64,000 nt of DNA from Neoarius graeffei (Eukaryota; Chordata; Actinopteri; Siluriformes; Ariidae), in NCBI RefSeq assembly GCF_027579695.1, contig NC_083586.1, positions 8,494,001 through 8,558,000 of the forward strand, given 5' to 3'. Under the pieces are notes generated by a model, which made no database searches, was not told where the DNA came from, and saw only the letters and a list, made by a program, of their open reading frames with translations. Position numbers and translations under genes: made by a program. Positions 62,851-64,000 of the stretch are shown piece by piece (the stretch's first letter is position 1; the number at the start of each line of letters is the position of its first letter).

Positions 62851-64000
62851 TACCACCCCACCACCACCACAATCTGTGCCCCCAGCCTGTGGACCACCTA
62901 GACTTTAAAGGGTTGAAGGGCCAGATACCAGTGCATTGGCATCCTTCATGCGGTGGAGACACTAGAGCAGGGAGTGGTTGGAAGAGAGGGGAAAAGGGTA
63001 TCCAAGCAGGTAGTACTGGAGAGTGAGGACCACCCACTTGATTGCCAGACACTCCTTTTCCATGGTGCTGTACTTTGACTCTCACATGGAGAGCTTGTGG
63101 CTGATGTACAGCACCAGATGTACTCCCTCTCCACCACCTGGGACAAAATGGCTTCCAGCCCTCTGTCTGAAGCATCAATCTGTAAAACAAAAGTGAGAGA
63201 AAAGTCAGAAGAATGCAACAGTGGGCCCCCACACAAAACTGCTTTTACCTGAGCAAAAGGCCATTCACATGGCTCCATCCACTGGACTGGATCTGGTGCT
63301 CCCATTTTAGTGAGGTCAGTCAGCAGGCTGATGCCATCTGAAAAATTAGGCATGAAGCACCTATAATAGCCAGCCCCAGGAACTGCCTCACCCCCTTTTC
63401 AGTCTAAGGTCTTGGGCAGGCCACAATTGCTGTACTCTTATCAATTTGGGGATACACCTGCACATTACCCAAGTGTAAGCCCAGATAACATACCTCAATG
63501 CATCCAATTGCACACTTTTTCAGGTTTGCTGTGATCCCACCATACCTCAGCGACCTCAGGACTACCCTGAGATGTTGTAAATGCCACTACCAATCATGAC
63601 TATAAATGATTATGTCATCTCAGTCGGCCGCAGCATACACATTGTGGGGATGGAGAACCCAGTCCATGAGATGCTGAAACATCGCTGGGACCCCAAACAA
63701 CCCAGAAGGAAGCATGACAAATTGGTGCAAACCAAACAGAATGGAAAAGGCCATTTTTTCACAGGACAATGTAGTCAAGGGGATCTGCCAATATCCCGTT
63801 GTCAAATCCAGTGTCGAATAAAAGTGAGTTGCACCTTACCAATCAAGCAGTTCATCAATGTGAGGCATCAGATAGTCCACATCGGATAGTCCTTTCCTAT
63901 AGTTCACACAGTACCAGACCAACCCATCAGTCTTGGGCTGCTCCAGTCACTGTGTGACTCCACAATTACACCCATGTCAAGCATGGCCTGGAGTTCATCC
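62570..64000 (-). mobile_element. Gmr1-like gypsy element, antisense, runs off the window
   Basis: On the reverse strand: RT with TTGYWQIPLTTLSCEKMAF, FGLHQFVMLPSGLFGVPAMFQ and a DDIIIYSHDW motif, NLKKCAIGCIEVCYLGLHLGN, then MGAPDPVQWMEPCEWPFAQVKAVLCGGPLLHSSDFS and LQIDASDRGLEAILSQ (RNase H). The RNase H end is followed by a purine-poor leader and the 3' LTR (about 62570-62850), which starts TGTGGCAGTGAGGGTGTGGTC. It is homologous to the element at 45187 but diverged, with several stops and frameshifts. Because RT is followed directly by the LTR, integrase must lie upstream, consistent with the Gmr1 order. Confidence 0.8.

Overview
This window looks like non-genic DNA from a teleost fish. It is a densely nested accumulation of transposable elements. 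The evidence is a set of families typical of fish genomes: L2-clade LINEs with SGNH-type ORF1 remnants, RTE-type LINEs, several Tc1 families, hAT elements, a V-SINE-like tRNA-derived SINE ending in GAGATGAGATGAG, a sushi (Tf1/sushi) chromovirus and a Gmr1-like Ty3/gypsy element with integrase upstream of reverse transcriptase. I cannot name the species. No intact single-copy host gene is visible. The only candidate is a small THAP-domain coding segment near 51 kb, which may itself be transposon-derived.

Layout. 1-3.7 kb: SINE edge, an L2 3' fragment, an L1-type ORF1 relic, and an L2 tail interrupted by an RTE 3' end. 3.7-10.9 kb: a long antisense L2 (family A here) interrupted by two hAT elements, an unknown insert with a 40-bp minisatellite, and a SINE. 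11.0-16.8 kb: a sense L2 (family B), interrupted by a Tc1 that is itself interrupted by a hAT. 17.0-22.0 kb: a decayed RTE/RTEX-like LINE split by a Tc1 that carries a SINE. 22.0-23.6 kb: an old Tc1 transposase relic and a chimeric retrocopy. 24.0-38.7 kb: a second, sense L2-A spread over about 15 kb because it received (i) a transposon with an ISXO2/Merlin-type transposase and very long terminal inverted repeats and (ii) a Harbinger-like element, which in turn received a nearly complete sushi LTR retrotransposon. 38.7-45.2 kb: diffuse repeats, a SINE and a complete Tc1. 45.2-48.6 kb: Gmr1-like retrotransposon. 51.8-61.6 kb: a ZBED-type hAT carrying a second hAT (which contains an L2 and a Rex1-like 3' end) plus an L2-A 3' UTR. 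61.7-64.0 kb: SINE and an antisense Gmr1-like element that runs off the window.

The most informative element is the sushi retrotransposon at 31,222-36,694. Its LTRs are 577 bp each, differ at only about ten positions, and are flanked by a 5-bp AACAG duplication. It lacks an ordinary tRNA primer site. Instead, the nine bases just before the gag start are complementary to the predicted 5' end of the transcript, the arrangement known for self-priming Tf1-type elements. Gag carries an in-frame GGGAAAA heptamer where pol opens in the -1 frame, like the frameshift site of the sushi-derived gene PEG10. The end of the LTR contains perfect A- and B-box matches. Its pol frame is broken only at homopolymer runs, so sequencing error must be excluded before calling it dead.

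Several structural scars recur: perfect or near-perfect palindromes at LINE 5' junctions, a double hairpin inside a transposase gene, and an inverted duplication in an L2 3' end. These suggest template switching or fold-back synthesis.
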